From NCBI RefSeq assembly GCF_020171745.1, contig NZ_JAIVAH010000017.1, positions 124,001 to 188,000 on the forward strand: 64,000 nt of DNA. The letters are read 5' to 3'. The notes below the pieces were generated by a model. That model searched no databases, was not told the origin of the DNA, and saw only the letters and a list, made by a program, of their open reading frames with translations. Below are positions 23,746 through 32,684 of the stretch, piece after piece. Made by a program: the position numbers and the translations under genes. Each line of letters begins with the position of its first letter. Position 1 is the first letter of the stretch. The DNA is from Prescottella equi (GTDB lineage Bacteria; Actinomycetota; Actinomycetes; Mycobacteriales; Mycobacteriaceae).

Positions 23746-24306
23746 GTGACGCCACCCCGACAGTCTCGGCCGCGAGCCGCCTTGCGAATCGTTGCCGGGC
23801 TGACGGTTGTCGGCGTGCCGGCGGGGGCAATCTGGGCGCTGCTCGCACCGGCGGTGCACATGCTCGTCGTCGCCGAGGACCGCGGTGTCGTGCTGACCAC
23901 CGAGAGCCTGCACCGATTCGACGCGCTGGCGATCTTCGTCGGCATCACCCTCGTGGTCGGGGTGCTGTCGGCGGTCGTGGTGTGGGGGATGCGGCGCTTC
24001 CGCGGTCCCGGTCAGATGGCCGCGCTCGTCGGGGGTTCGGCAATCGGCGCCGGTGTGGCAGCTCTGGTCGGGATGGGCGTGGCGCGACTGCGCTACCCGG
24101 ACGTCACCGGTCCCGCAGTCGACTCCGTCATCGCGGCCGCACCGGGTCTGTCGACACCGCTCGTGCTCGTCGCGCAGCCCCTCGCGGCGGCCCTCGTCTA
24201 CCTGCTGCTGGTGTCACTCAGCCCGGACGACGACCTCGGTGTCGGGGACGGGACCGCGCCTGCTGTCGCCGAACCAGAGCCGGCGGACGCGGCCGACGGG
24301 CCCTAG
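23746..24306 (+). CDS. DUF2567 membrane protein (Rv1591-type)
   Basis: 186 residues from the GTG at 23746 (VTPPRQSRPRAALR). Four hydrophobic segments are visible: about residues 12-35, 62-85, 93-115 and 140-160. An ALLAPAVHM motif follows helix 1 and an RYPDVTGP loop precedes the last helices. The tail is acidic and proline-rich. DUF2567 proteins of unknown function keep this place behind bioB-bsaP across Mycobacteriales. The constant association hints at a link with biotin or with the cell envelope, but nothing here shows it. The upstream frame is open but lacks conserved sequence, so the short start is preferred. Confidence 0.82.
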   Translation: MTPPRQSRPRAALRIVAGLTVVGVPAGAIWALLAPAVHMLVVAEDRGVVLTTESLHRFDALAIFVGITLVVGVLSAVVVWGMRRFRGPGQMAALVGGSAIGAGVAALVGMGVARLRYPDVTGPAVDSVIAAAPGLSTPLVLVAQPLAAALVYLLLVSLSPDDDLGVGDGTAPAVAEPEPADAADGP

Positions 24307-24337
24307 CACCGACGAGCCTCAGCAACGTGCGTGGGCG

Positions 24338-25393
24338 TCAGCCCAGCGCCGAATACGCCCGCGGGATCGCCTTTTCGGTGCGCGCACAGAACTCGGTGAA
24401 CGGGGTGGCATCGATGCCACCGGCCGCGCCGCGACCGCGTTTCCAGGTGCCGACCACCCGGCCGTTCTCCACGACGGTCGGCATGAACATGCCGTTGTTG
24501 CCGGGTTGCAGTCGTGGCTGGAACGCCGGATCCACGGCGGCGCCGCCGTCCCGGTAGCCGAGGATGAACTCGTCGAATCCGGGCAGCAGGAACACCCCGC
24601 GCGCGTGCCGACGGTGTGTCGCGAGCAGCTCGGGCGTCGCAGGGTCGAGGAAGTAGTCGACACCGTTGACCGAAGTTCTCTCGAGCTGCTCGGACGCCAG
24701 CGCGAGTCCCGCGCGTGCCTGCCGGACGGTCAGTTTCGTCCACCACACGAAGTCGTCGAGCGTCGCCGGTCCGTGGCTGCGGAAGTACCGCAGCGCCCAC
24801 TCGCCCAACGCCGCGTCGCCGTCGAGGTTCCGTGAGTTGCTGATCCAGTCGTCGAGCAACACCACTCGCTGTGCCCCGCCGTCGACCGGCCCCAGACACA
24901 CGACTCCGGTCAGTGCCAGCGTCCACAGCAGATGCTGACCGCGCTGATTCGCCGTCGCGATCCCGGCTTGCTCCCAGGCCTGCATCAGATCCGATCGGCC
25001 CAGGCCGTCACCGGTGAGTGCATCCCGAGCGACGTTGCCGGCGTGTTCGATCGCGGCGTCGTCGATGTCGAGCGCACGGTGGCGCGCCCGCACACTCGAC
25101 AGCGTCCGGGCGCCGGTGAGTGCGAGCATCCACGACAGATCCTCGGCGGCGACGAAGTGCAGGGTTCCCCGCATGGGCCACGAGCGCACCACCTTGCCGG
25201 CGTTCAGAGCGTCGAGGATTGATGCGCGGCCCGTGGGACCGGAGCGTAGCGCGATCGACGTGCGAGCTCCCGGGAAGTCCTGCGCCTGAGCGGCGGTCAG
25301 CCAACGCACGGACTCGGTCGCCGAAGCGGACGCCGGACCCGCGACCCGCTGCGCAACGAGGCGCATCAGCGCCAACTCCCGGAGCGTCGTCAT
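24338..25393 (-). CDS. Winged-helix DNA-binding protein of the AlkZ-like (HTH_42) family
   Basis: 351 residues. The family includes AlkZ, a DNA glycosylase that opens interstrand crosslinks, and many relatives of unknown target. Residues about 30-45 hold the AAQAQDFPG segment with the paired glutamines (QxQ) used by AlkZ for catalysis. WPMRGTLHFV follows, then the winged-helix repeats, and the C-terminal domain has LLPGFDEFILGYRD and GTWKRGRG. Length is close to the family norm. It faces the DUF2567 gene tail-to-tail and is not part of the biotin operon. DNA glycosylase activity is probable from the QxQ pair but unproven. Confidence 0.82.
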   Translation of the reverse strand: MTTLRELALMRLVAQRVAGPASASATESVRWLTAAQAQDFPGARTSIALRSGPTGRASILDALNAGKVVRSWPMRGTLHFVAAEDLSWMLALTGARTLSSVRARHRALDIDDAAIEHAGNVARDALTGDGLGRSDLMQAWEQAGIATANQRGQHLLWTLALTGVVCLGPVDGGAQRVVLLDDWISNSRNLDGDAALGEWALRYFRSHGPATLDDFVWWTKLTVRQARAGLALASEQLERTSVNGVDYFLDPATPELLATHRRHARGVFLLPGFDEFILGYRDGGAAVDPAFQPRLQPGNNGMFMPTVVENGRVVGTWKRGRGAAGGIDATPFTEFCARTEKAIPRAYSALG

Positions 25394-25498
25394 GCGATGA
25401 ATCTAGTGCTGCCCACCGACACGCGACAGAAGGCCTAAACCGGCCCGGGCCGACCCGTGCATGTGGAAATATCGCGGCACCGAACTGGAGGAGGCGCC

Positions 25499-26290
25499 GT
25501 GAGCTGCAGGATCATCCGAACCGCCGGCATTGTCGCGGCCGCCGTGATCGCGACCGTCGGGCTGGCCGGCTGCCGGGCTCCTGACACACCGCCCGGATGG
25601 TCGAGCTACACCATCGAGCGCGGCGCACACAGCGCTTCGGTGTACCGCCCGCTCGGTGTCGCCGGCCCGCTCGAGGGTTGGGTGAGCCCCGGTGGAGCGT
25701 CGCCGACCTACGACTTCGTGTTCACGCCCACCGCCGAGTACGTGCTCACCGCACCCACGCAACCCGAGGATCAGTTCGACTGGAACAAGCTGCCCGGCTT
25801 CTCGGACTGCGGCGACTTCGACCTGGCCCGCAACGGCGCGATGTTCGGTTGGCGGTGGCGCACCGACACCTCACCGCAGGTACTCGAACTCGTGCCCTAT
25901 GCGAACGCGAACGGTGTGCACCAGTACCCGTCGAGTGCGCTCGTGACCCTCGACGGCAACGACCTCGCGGCCAACGAACCCCTGACCTATTCGATCGGGA
26001 TCGACGGGTCCGACTATCGATTCGCGATCGACGGCACCATCCGCGGCCGGACCATCCACGAGACGGCCTCGCTGCCCCGGTCCTGTCCCGGCACCTCCGA
26101 GGACGCGGGCAAGTGGTACTCCGGCTACTACTTCGGAGGCACGTCCACCGCCCCGTCCCGGACGTACGCCTATGTGCGCGAATCCGTGGACAGCGCGGCG
26201 CTGGGTGGGTCCCTCGGTTCGGGATCGGGCGGCTCGAGTGGCTCGGTGCTCGGTGGGATCGAATCCGGTCTGGGTTCGCTCAGTCAGTAG
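25499..26290 (+). CDS. Secreted lipoprotein, unknown function
   Basis: 263 residues from the GTG at 25499, with GGAGGAGG 5-12 bases upstream. The first 25 residues are a lipoprotein signal peptide: basic CRIIR, hydrophobic core, lipobox LAGC with the acylated Cys at 25. The mature part is a beta-rich domain with Trp/Tyr-rich strands, two pairs of further cysteines (SDCGDFD, PRSCPG) that may form disulfides outside the cell, and a glycine/serine-rich C-terminal tail. No family recognised. It ends one base from the convergent acyltransferase gene. Confidence 0.75.
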   Translation: MSCRIIRTAGIVAAAVIATVGLAGCRAPDTPPGWSSYTIERGAHSASVYRPLGVAGPLEGWVSPGGASPTYDFVFTPTAEYVLTAPTQPEDQFDWNKLPGFSDCGDFDLARNGAMFGWRWRTDTSPQVLELVPYANANGVHQYPSSALVTLDGNDLAANEPLTYSIGIDGSDYRFAIDGTIRGRTIHETASLPRSCPGTSEDAGKWYSGYYFGGTSTAPSRTYAYVRESVDSAALGGSLGSGSGGSSGSVLGGIESGLGSLSQ

Positions 26291-26291
26291 T

Positions 26292-26996
26292 TCACGCGCA
26301 TTGACCGCGCAGATCCCGACCCGACTGGGGTGTCCACGATTTCGCGTAGGCGTCCACGGTCTCCTGGCCCGTGCGACTGGCGATCGTGCGCATCAGCGCG
26401 TCCGTCGCGGCTCGCATACCCTCGGGCCCCGCGGTCCGGAACGGGGCCAGGTCGAGCGGCGGAAGGATCTGCACGGTGACGCGGCGGCGCCACCAGGGCG
26501 CGGCGCCTTCGGCGGTGGTTCCGGTGATCGCAACCGGGAGTAGTGGCGCGCCCGTCTCCAGTGCGACGCGAACCGCGCCGGTGCGGCCACGGTAGAGGCG
26601 GCCGTCGGGGGAGCGGGTCCCCTCCGGGTGGATTCCCCAGGCGCCGCCTCCCTCGATGATCCGGGTGGCGGCGCCGATAGCCGGCGCCGCTGCGGTCCCG
26701 CCGCTGCGGTCGACGGGTATCTGGCCCAACGCCGAGAAGAACCAGCGCTGAAGGACTCCGACGACGCCGGTGCGGTCGAAGTACTCGCTCTTCGCGAGGA
26801 ACGAGGTCGGTCGACGGGCGGCCAGCGTCAGATAGAACGAGTCGAGGACCGCCAGATGATTCGCCGCGAGGATGACAGGGCCCCTACGAGGAACATGCTC
26901 GCGACCGGAGATCTTCGGGCGTCCGAGGATGAACAGTGCGGGCCCGATCAGCAGGTAGCGGCACGCCAGGTACGCGCATCGTCGGAAAGTGTGCAT
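26292..26996 (-). CDS. 1-acyl-glycerol-3-phosphate acyltransferase-type (PlsC family) enzyme
   Basis: 234 residues from the ATG at 26996 (a GTG two codons upstream is the alternative). Transfers an acyl chain from acyl-CoA or acyl-ACP to a lysolipid. PlsC motifs are present: NHLAVLDSF (the HxxxxD catalytic pair, about residues 46-52), the RSGG substrate-binding region and HPEGTRSPDG (about residues 122-131). One hydrophobic segment near the N-terminus (CAYLACRYLLIGPALFIL) anchors it. The start codon abuts one of two identical operator palindromes shared with the divergent TetR gene, so the enzyme is probably the target of that repressor. Confidence 0.87.
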   Translation of the reverse strand: MHTFRRCAYLACRYLLIGPALFILGRPKISGREHVPRRGPVILAANHLAVLDSFYLTLAARRPTSFLAKSEYFDRTGVVGVLQRWFFSALGQIPVDRSGGTAAAPAIGAATRIIEGGGAWGIHPEGTRSPDGRLYRGRTGAVRVALETGAPLLPVAITGTTAEGAAPWWRRRVTVQILPPLDLAPFRTAGPEGMRAATDALMRTIASRTGQETVDAYAKSWTPQSGRDLRGQCA

Positions 26997-27031
26997 AGAC
27001 ACTGTCTACATCGAAATAGGAGACACTGTCT
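26996..27031. promoter_or_regulatory. Doubled TetR operator between acyltransferase and regulator
   Basis: Copy 1 (26996-27008) is TAGACA-C-TGTCTA. Copy 2 (27021-27031) is AGACA-C-TGTCT. The shared 11-mer AGACACTGTCT is identical in both, 24 bp apart start to start. Together they cover the space between the two start codons, so binding would block both genes. Confidence 0.75.
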
Positions 27032-27033
27032 AC

Positions 27034-27588
27034 GTGACGGTCGATGGAACGCGAGAGGCCCTTGTCAGGGCTGGAGTCGAGCTACTCGAGGAAACCGGCG
27101 ACGCCGACGTGGGGCTGCGTGCGATCGCCCGTCGTGCCGGTGTCTCGCACGGAGCGCCGCGGCGTTGGTTCCCCACACGTCGGAGCCTGCTCGCCGCGAT
27201 TGCGGAGGTCGGGTTGGCGGATCTCGCGGCAGCATTGGCGTCGGCGGCTGAGCGGTCAGGTGGCGATCTGGTGCGCGTGGCGGAGGCTTACGTCGAGTTC
27301 GCTGTGTCTAGGCCGGCGATGTTCACGCTCGTGTTCCGGCACGATCTGCTCGAAGGGTCCGGCGCCGAATTGCGGACCGTGTCGCAACCGCTGTTCGGGT
27401 GGCTCGTCGACATGGTCGAGCATGCGGCGGGCGGGGGTGAATCCGAGGCGCGTGCAGCGGCGTTGTGGGTTGGCGTCCACGGTATCGCTGTGCTCGCAGC
27501 GACCGGTTCGCTCGAACTCGCCACCGGGGGCGTCGACCGGAGGCGGCTGACCGCGCTCGTCGTTCGAAACAGTCTGTCGTCGAGGTGA
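27034..27588 (+). CDS. TetR-type transcriptional regulator of the adjoining acyltransferase
   Basis: 184 residues from the GTG at 27034, with AGGAGA 10-15 bases upstream. The helix-turn-helix is at about residues 22-50 (LRAIARRAGVSHGAPRRWF, then TRRSLLAAIAE); the PRRWF turn is typical of the TetR subgroup with a WHG-like ligand domain. The C-terminal domain (about residues 75-180) is helical and ends LTALVVRNSLSSR. It is divergent from the PlsC-type gene with a shared doubled operator, which implies autoregulation and control of the acyltransferase. The inducing ligand is unknown; an acyl compound would fit. Confidence 0.85.
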   Translation: MTVDGTREALVRAGVELLEETGDADVGLRAIARRAGVSHGAPRRWFPTRRSLLAAIAEVGLADLAAALASAAERSGGDLVRVAEAYVEFAVSRPAMFTLVFRHDLLEGSGAELRTVSQPLFGWLVDMVEHAAGGGESEARAAALWVGVHGIAVLAATGSLELATGGVDRRRLTALVVRNSLSSR

Positions 27589-27594
27589 TTCCGA

Positions 27595-29190
27595 TCAGAA
27601 AGGTGGCGAATCATCAACTGTGACCGACGGCGATGTTCCAGGGTCGATCCTCTTCCTCGAATTGCCGTGTCGTGGCGTGTGACCACGTCGTCGGCGTTGC
27701 CGCGGCGGTATGTGGACGTCGAGGAGAAAGTCGAGATCGAGTTCGGCGCGTGAGTAGTTCAACGCGGCCAGGGTGGCGCTGTCGGTGACCCGATCCAGGA
27801 CGTCGTCGGCGATGCCCGCATGGAGGTTGCCCAGGCCCGCATCCGCGAACGGTCCGTGAGGTTCGGTGACAGTGGTCCGACCCGACGGGTCCGACCACTC
27901 CAGCCTTCCGCCGCCGATCTGCCGGACGGTCCAGTAGCTGAGTGTCTTTAGTCGATGATGTTTGCGACACAGACACGCGAGGTTCGCTTCAGTCGTGGGT
28001 CCGCCGCGCGCGGGATCGTCGCGATCGAACGCGACCGTGTGGTCGAGGTCGCACGCACTGGCGGGGACGGTGCAGTTCGGGAAACGGCAGCCGCCATCCC
28101 GGATCCGCACCGTCTCCGCGAGCTGACTGCCGGGTCGATAGATGTGTTTGCGGACGCGCGCCGTGACATCGGCGGGGTTATGTCGTGGTGCCTCCAGAGA
28201 GGATCCGACACCGACCACCGGGCCTGTCGAACATGCTGTCGCGGAGGCAAGTCGAACCCGATCCCGATCGGTGAGGGTGAGCACTCGCTTCCACGTGCCG
28301 TCCGCGGCGAGGTCCCGAGCCAGCTCGGCGTCGATGGGGCCGTGGCCGAACAGGTAGCCGGGGGCATCGTCGAGACCGAGGAGTGTCGATGCGTCGACGC
28401 CGACCAGAATTTGAACCGATACTCCCGAACGAGCGGGACGATCCTCGTGCCCGGGAAGATTTGTGCGGGCGGTGCAGTCCTCACGCCCGCAACTGCAGTC
28501 CAGATGCGCGTACCCGGATGCGAGCGCGACCAGTGCGTCGGCCCGGCGCTGCGCATCGGTGCGCGGATCGTGCGCGCACACGTCGAAACACATCGCACGG
28601 AGCCGACCGGCCAGGATCCGGCCGCCCGCGGCGGGCAGCAGACCGTCAACCTCGGCCATCGCATCGTCACGGGCGATGACGCGCACGTCGCGATCCGCGG
28701 CCGCTCGGCGGCGGCGTTCGTGAGTACCCTCCGGATCCAGGCGGGCGATCAGTCGCCGGGCGCGCTCCTTGAGTCGGGTGGTGCTCGCCCGGTCCGCACC
28801 GTCGAGAAGCCGTTGCTCGATCTCCGCGAGCATCGCGTCGGACACGTTCGCGAGCGCCTCGGCCAGGGCATGCGCTTTCGCGAGATCGATCCGGCCGGAC
28901 GCGAAGGCGTCGCGTACCCGGTGCAAGCGCCACCGCAGATCGCAGCCGAGCCCGATCATGCGCTGCGCCGCCGACTCCGTCAGCCCGAGGATTCCGGCCA
29001 CTTCCACATGCGCGAACTCGCCGTGACGGGCCTCGTTCCGGCCCGCACGCGCGTCCTCTTCGCACCGGGCCACGAACAGATCGGCCACTGACTCGATCTC
29101 GAGGAACTGTTCCCGCGCGATCCGGGCATGCCGGGCGGAGAGCGCCGCAGATTCGTCTGCGTCTGCATTCGCGACCCCCGTTTCGAACAT
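27595..29190 (-). CDS. DUF222 / HNH endonuclease-domain protein (13E12 repeat family)
   Basis: 531 residues from the ATG at 29190. The N-terminal half is the DUF222 domain found in many actinobacterial copies (LGLTESAAQRMIGLGCDL, SGRIDLAKAHALAEAL). The C-terminal part is an HNH nuclease motif: GGCRFPNCTVPASACDLDHTV gives the two zinc-type cysteines and the DH pair, then CLCRKHHRLK supplies the last H. These proteins occur in many paralogues and are suspected mobile or nuclease elements with unclear function. No inverted repeats or target duplication flank this one, so I do not call it a mobile element. Confidence 0.85.
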   Translation of the reverse strand: MFETGVANADADESAALSARHARIAREQFLEIESVADLFVARCEEDARAGRNEARHGEFAHVEVAGILGLTESAAQRMIGLGCDLRWRLHRVRDAFASGRIDLAKAHALAEALANVSDAMLAEIEQRLLDGADRASTTRLKERARRLIARLDPEGTHERRRRAAADRDVRVIARDDAMAEVDGLLPAAGGRILAGRLRAMCFDVCAHDPRTDAQRRADALVALASGYAHLDCSCGREDCTARTNLPGHEDRPARSGVSVQILVGVDASTLLGLDDAPGYLFGHGPIDAELARDLAADGTWKRVLTLTDRDRVRLASATACSTGPVVGVGSSLEAPRHNPADVTARVRKHIYRPGSQLAETVRIRDGGCRFPNCTVPASACDLDHTVAFDRDDPARGGPTTEANLACLCRKHHRLKTLSYWTVRQIGGGRLEWSDPSGRTTVTEPHGPFADAGLGNLHAGIADDVLDRVTDSATLAALNYSRAELDLDFLLDVHIPPRQRRRRGHTPRHGNSRKRIDPGTSPSVTVDDSPPF

Positions 29191-29237
29191 GCATTCGAGT
29201 GTAGTCGGACGTGCCGACAATCGTTGGGGAAACGAAC

Positions 29238-29972
29238 TCAGACCGGCGGGCGCAATGCCGCGAACTCGTCGGTGACCCGCAGTCGCGAGTCGGTGAACCG
29301 GTACAGCGCGGCCGGCCTTCCACCGGTGCGTCCCGATCGGGCCGTGTTGCCGGTGGCGGTGATGACGCCACGCCGGGTCAACACCCGCTGCAGGTTGGTG
29401 GTGTCGACCTGGTATCCCAGAGCGGCACAATAGATTTCGCGCAGCGTCGACATCGTGAACTCGTCGGGCGCGAGCGCGAATGCGATGTTGGTGTACGAGA
29501 GCTTGGCTGCCAGGCGCGTGCGTGCGTGTTCGACGACGGTGCCGTGATCGAACGACATCGATGGCAGCGCCGAGACCGGGTGCCAGGCGGTGTCGGGCGG
29601 CAGCTGTGGATCGGCGGGGAGGGGGACCAGGCCCAGGTAGGTCGACGCGATCCGGCGGTCGCCGGGCACCCGGTGTGGATCGCTGAACACCGACAGCTGT
29701 TCGAGGTGTGCCACCTCGCGGACGTCGACCTTCTCGGCCAGCTGCCGCCGAGCGGACGTCTTGAGGTCCTCGTCGTCGCGGAGGGTTCCGCCGGGCAGGG
29801 ACCACGTGCCCTTCTGCGGGTCGAGTGCGCGCTGCCACAACAGCACCATCAGTTCGTCGCCGCGGCACCCGTTGGGGCCGTGATGGCCGTCACCAGCGGT
29901 GATGGTTCGAGTTGCCGGCCGAGCCTGGAACACCGCGGTGAGCACTTCGTGGACGGTGCTACCATGTGGCAT
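29238..29972 (-). CDS. nrtR: NrtR: Nudix-like repressor of NAD synthesis
   Basis: 244 residues from the ATG at 29972. NrtR has a Nudix-fold effector domain that senses ADP-ribose and a C-terminal winged helix that binds DNA. The Nudix box is present but decayed: the GX5E part is intact (GTLRDDE), while REUXEEXGU reads RQLAEKVDV, losing key catalytic acids. That fits a regulator without hydrolase activity. The C-terminal wing includes [26 protein letters not shown] and [11 protein letters not shown], as in NrtR proteins. It is divergent from nadA-nadB-nadC with a perfect palindrome in between. The frame is open upstream, but the palindrome directly abuts the chosen ATG. Confidence 0.88.
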   Translation of the reverse strand: MPHGSTVHEVLTAVFQARPATRTITAGDGHHGPNGCRGDELMVLLWQRALDPQKGTWSLPGGTLRDDEDLKTSARRQLAEKVDVREVAHLEQLSVFSDPHRVPGDRRIASTYLGLVPLPADPQLPPDTAWHPVSALPSMSFDHGTVVEHARTRLAAKLSYTNIAFALAPDEFTMSTLREIYCAALGYQVDTTNLQRVLTRRGVITATGNTARSGRTGGRPAALYRFTDSRLRVTDEFAALRPPV

Positions 29973-29995
29973 GTTTTCGATCCTAAGTCGAAAAC
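29973..29995. promoter_or_regulatory. NrtR operator between nrtR and nadA
   Basis: GTTTTCGA-7 bases-TCGAAAAC, an 8+8 perfect inverted repeat. It touches the nrtR start codon and lies 80 bases ahead of nadA. On the nrtR side it contains the likely ribosome site AGGA, so binding would also hinder nrtR expression. Confidence 0.8.
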
Positions 29996-30075
29996 CTCGA
30001 TTTCGGAAATTCGGGCCAGCCCGCCCGGGTTGTAGTGACGGAGCCGTCGAAGAGGCTTCGGAAGAAGGAGTGGCC

Positions 30076-31107
30076 ATGACCTCGATGTTGTGGGCGGGTG
30101 CAGGACAGATCGTGGACGGTCCCGGTGGGTACACCGGCATCGAGGGTGGCCCCGAGTGGGCGGCAGAGGTGCGCCGCCTGGCCAAGGAGCGCAACGCCAC
30201 GATCCTGGCGCACAACTACCAGCTGCCCGAGATCCAGGACGTCGCCGACCATGTCGGTGACTCGCTGGCGCTGTCTCGTATCGCGGCCGAGGCCGAAGAG
30301 GGCACGATCGTGTTCTGCGGTGTCCACTTCATGGCCGAGACCGCCAAGATCCTCAGCCCCGAGAAGACCGTGCTGATCCCGGACGAGCGCGCGGGCTGCT
30401 CGCTCGCCGACTCGATCACCGCCGACCAGTTGCGCGAGTGGAAGGCCGAGCACCCCGACGCTCTGGTGGTGTCGTACGTCAACACCACCGCCGAGGTGAA
30501 GGGCCTGACCGACATCTGCTGCACGTCGTCCAACGCGGTCGACGTCGTCGCGTCGATCGATCCCGACCGCGAGGTGCTGTTCCTGCCGGACCAGTTCCTC
30601 GGCGCGCACGTCAAGCGTGTGACCGGCCGCGAGAACATGCACATCTGGGCGGGCGAGTGCCACGTGCACGCGGGCATCAACGGTGACGAGCTCACCGCGA
30701 AGTCCAAGAGCCACCCGGACGCCGAGTTGTTCGTGCACCCCGAGTGCGGCTGCGCCACTTCGGCGCTGTACCTCGCGGGCGAGGGCTTCGTGCCCGAGGA
30801 CAAGGTCAAGATCCTCTCGACCGGCGGCATGCTCGATGCGGCCCGCGAGACCGGTGCCAAGCAGGTTCTCGTCGCCACCGAGGTCGGCATGCTGCACCAG
30901 CTGCGCAAGGCCGCGCCGGGCGTCGACTTCCAGGCCGTCAACGACCGCGCGTCCTGCCCGTACATGAAGATGATCACCCCGGCCGCGCTGCTGCGCTGCC
31001 TGGTCGAGGGCAAGGACGAGGTCCACGTCGCCCCCGACGTCGCCGAGCGCGCACGAAAGTCCGTGCAGCGCATGATCGAGATCGGAAACCCCGGCGGCGG
31101 GGAGTAA
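30076..31107 (+). CDS. nadA: Quinolinate synthase
   Basis: 343 residues. Condenses iminoaspartate with dihydroxyacetone phosphate to quinolinate using a 4Fe-4S cluster. Motifs: [21 protein letters not shown] at the N-terminus, [20 protein letters not shown], the HPECGCA ligand region, and [11 protein letters not shown] near the C-terminus; these hold the three cluster cysteines. The ATG at 30076 has AAGGAG 6-11 bases upstream and is preferred over in-frame starts inside the nrtR gene. First gene of the nadABC operon; its stop overlaps the nadB ATG by one base. Confidence 0.96.
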   Translation: MTSMLWAGAGQIVDGPGGYTGIEGGPEWAAEVRRLAKERNATILAHNYQLPEIQDVADHVGDSLALSRIAAEAEEGTIVFCGVHFMAETAKILSPEKTVLIPDERAGCSLADSITADQLREWKAEHPDALVVSYVNTTAEVKGLTDICCTSSNAVDVVASIDPDREVLFLPDQFLGAHVKRVTGRENMHIWAGECHVHAGINGDELTAKSKSHPDAELFVHPECGCATSALYLAGEGFVPEDKVKILSTGGMLDAARETGAKQVLVATEVGMLHQLRKAAPGVDFQAVNDRASCPYMKMITPAALLRCLVEGKDEVHVAPDVAERARKSVQRMIEIGNPGGGE

Positions 31108-32684
31108 TGGTCGCCGGTCCCGGGGGTGACGGCGTCGTGTGGGAGGCACGCGCCGACGTCGTGGTCGTCGGGGGCGGTGTCGCGGGGCTGACGGCCGCGC
31201 GGGTGGCCGCGCAACACGGTCTGCAGGTGCTCGTGGTGAGCAAGGGTGGCCCCACCGACACCGCAACCCAGTACGCGCAGGGCGGCATCGCGGTGGTGGG
31301 CGATCCGCGGACCGATTCGGTCGACTCGCATACCGGCGACACGTGTGTCGCGGGCGTCGGGTTGTGCGACGAGGCGGCGGTGCGGTCCATCGTGTCCGCC
31401 GGCCGGGAGGCGTTCACCGCGCTGACCGCGCTGGGCGCCGTGTTCGACGTCGGCGCGGACGGCAACGTCGCGCGTACCCGGGAGGGCGGGCACAGCACGC
31501 GCCGCATCGTCCACGCGGGCGGCGACGCCACCGGGGCCGAGGTGCAACGGGCGCTGAACGCGGCCGGGATGCCGGTGCTGTTCGGTGCGGCGGCCGCGCG
31601 GGTCACGACCGGCCCGGACGGCGTGACCGGCCTGATCGTGTTGTCGGACAAGGGGCTCGGTGTGATCCACACGCCGTCCGTGGTGCTCGCGACCGGCGGG
31701 CTGGGGCAGCTGTATTCGTGCAGCACCAACCCGCCCGGCGCCACCGGTGACGGCATCGCGCTGGCGCTCGAGGCAGGCGCCGCGGTGGCCGATCTCGAAT
31801 TCGTCCAGTTCCATCCCACCGTGCTGTACGCGCCGGGCGGGGTGGGGCGACGTCCCCTCATCAGTGAGGCCGTGCGCGGTGAGGGCGCCCGGCTCGTCGA
31901 TGCGGAGGGCCGGTCGGTCACCGACGGTGTGCACGCGCAGGGCGACCTCGCGCCGCGTGACGTCGTCTCCCGCGCGATCGCGCAGCGTCTGCGTGACAGC
32001 GGTGCCGATCACGTCTATCTCGATGCCCGGCACCTGGCGGGGTTCGCGACGCGGTTCCCGACGGTCACCGCGTCGTGCCTCGCGGCGGGCATCGATCCGT
32101 CCGAACAGCTGATCCCGGTGGCGCCCGCGGCGCACTATTCGTGCGGCGGCGTCGTCACCGACGTGCACGGGCGAACCGAGGTTCCGGGACTGTTCGCGGC
32201 CGGTGAGGTGGCCCGCACCGGGCTGCACGGCGCCAACCGGCTGGCGTCGAACAGTCTCCTCGAGGGGCTCGTGGTGGGGGAGCGGGTCGGCCGGGCGGCC
32301 ACCGAGCGCGCCCACCTGAACGTCGAGGCCGACGACCTGCTGCTGCCGTTCCGGCGGCGGGCGCCGCGCGAGACGGTGCAGGCGCTCATGACGGCACATG
32401 CCTCCGTTGTCCGAGACGGCGACGGACTGTCTGCCGCGGCAACAGATCTGGGTCGCAGCGGTGTCGCCGTCGCGGGCAGCGGGGCTGCCCTCGAGGACAC
32501 CTCGCTCACGATCGCCGCGTCCGCGCTCGTGATGGCGGCCGTCGCGCGTCGTGAGAGCCGCGGCTGCCACACTCGCACCGACTACCCGGACACGTCCGAC
32601 GCGTTCCGCCGCAGCATCGAGGTGCGGATCGGCCGCGACGGTGAACTCGAAGTACCCGAACTGGAATCGACAGGAGCACGATGA
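31107..32684 (+). CDS. nadB: L-aspartate oxidase
   Basis: 525 residues. FAD enzyme that makes iminoaspartate for NadA. N-terminal dinucleotide fold VVVVGGGVAGLTAARVA, then the ATQYAQGGIAV segment, LEFVQFHPT with the active-site His, and APAAHYSCGGVVTD and GLHGANRLASNSLLEGLV that close the FAD site; RRESRGCHTRTDYP follows in the helical domain. The ATG at 31107 overlaps the nadA stop, with GGGGAG just upstream. Its stop overlaps the nadC start (ATGA), so the three genes are translationally coupled. Confidence 0.95.
   Translation: MVAGPGGDGVVWEARADVVVVGGGVAGLTAARVAAQHGLQVLVVSKGGPTDTATQYAQGGIAVVGDPRTDSVDSHTGDTCVAGVGLCDEAAVRSIVSAGREAFTALTALGAVFDVGADGNVARTREGGHSTRRIVHAGGDATGAEVQRALNAAGMPVLFGAAAARVTTGPDGVTGLIVLSDKGLGVIHTPSVVLATGGLGQLYSCSTNPPGATGDGIALALEAGAAVADLEFVQFHPTVLYAPGGVGRRPLISEAVRGEGARLVDAEGRSVTDGVHAQGDLAPRDVVSRAIAQRLRDSGADHVYLDARHLAGFATRFPTVTASCLAAGIDPSEQLIPVAPAAHYSCGGVVTDVHGRTEVPGLFAAGEVARTGLHGANRLASNSLLEGLVVGERVGRAATERAHLNVEADDLLLPFRRRAPRETVQALMTAHASVVRDGDGLSAAATDLGRSGVAVAGSGAALEDTSLTIAASALVMAAVARRESRGCHTRTDYPDTSDAFRRSIEVRIGRDGELEVPELESTGAR

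Noticed and set aside
30744-31106. Upstream extension of nadB into nadA
   Set aside because: The frame is open there, but the TAATG junction with a GGGGAG ribosome site at 31107 and the family N-terminus fix the start.
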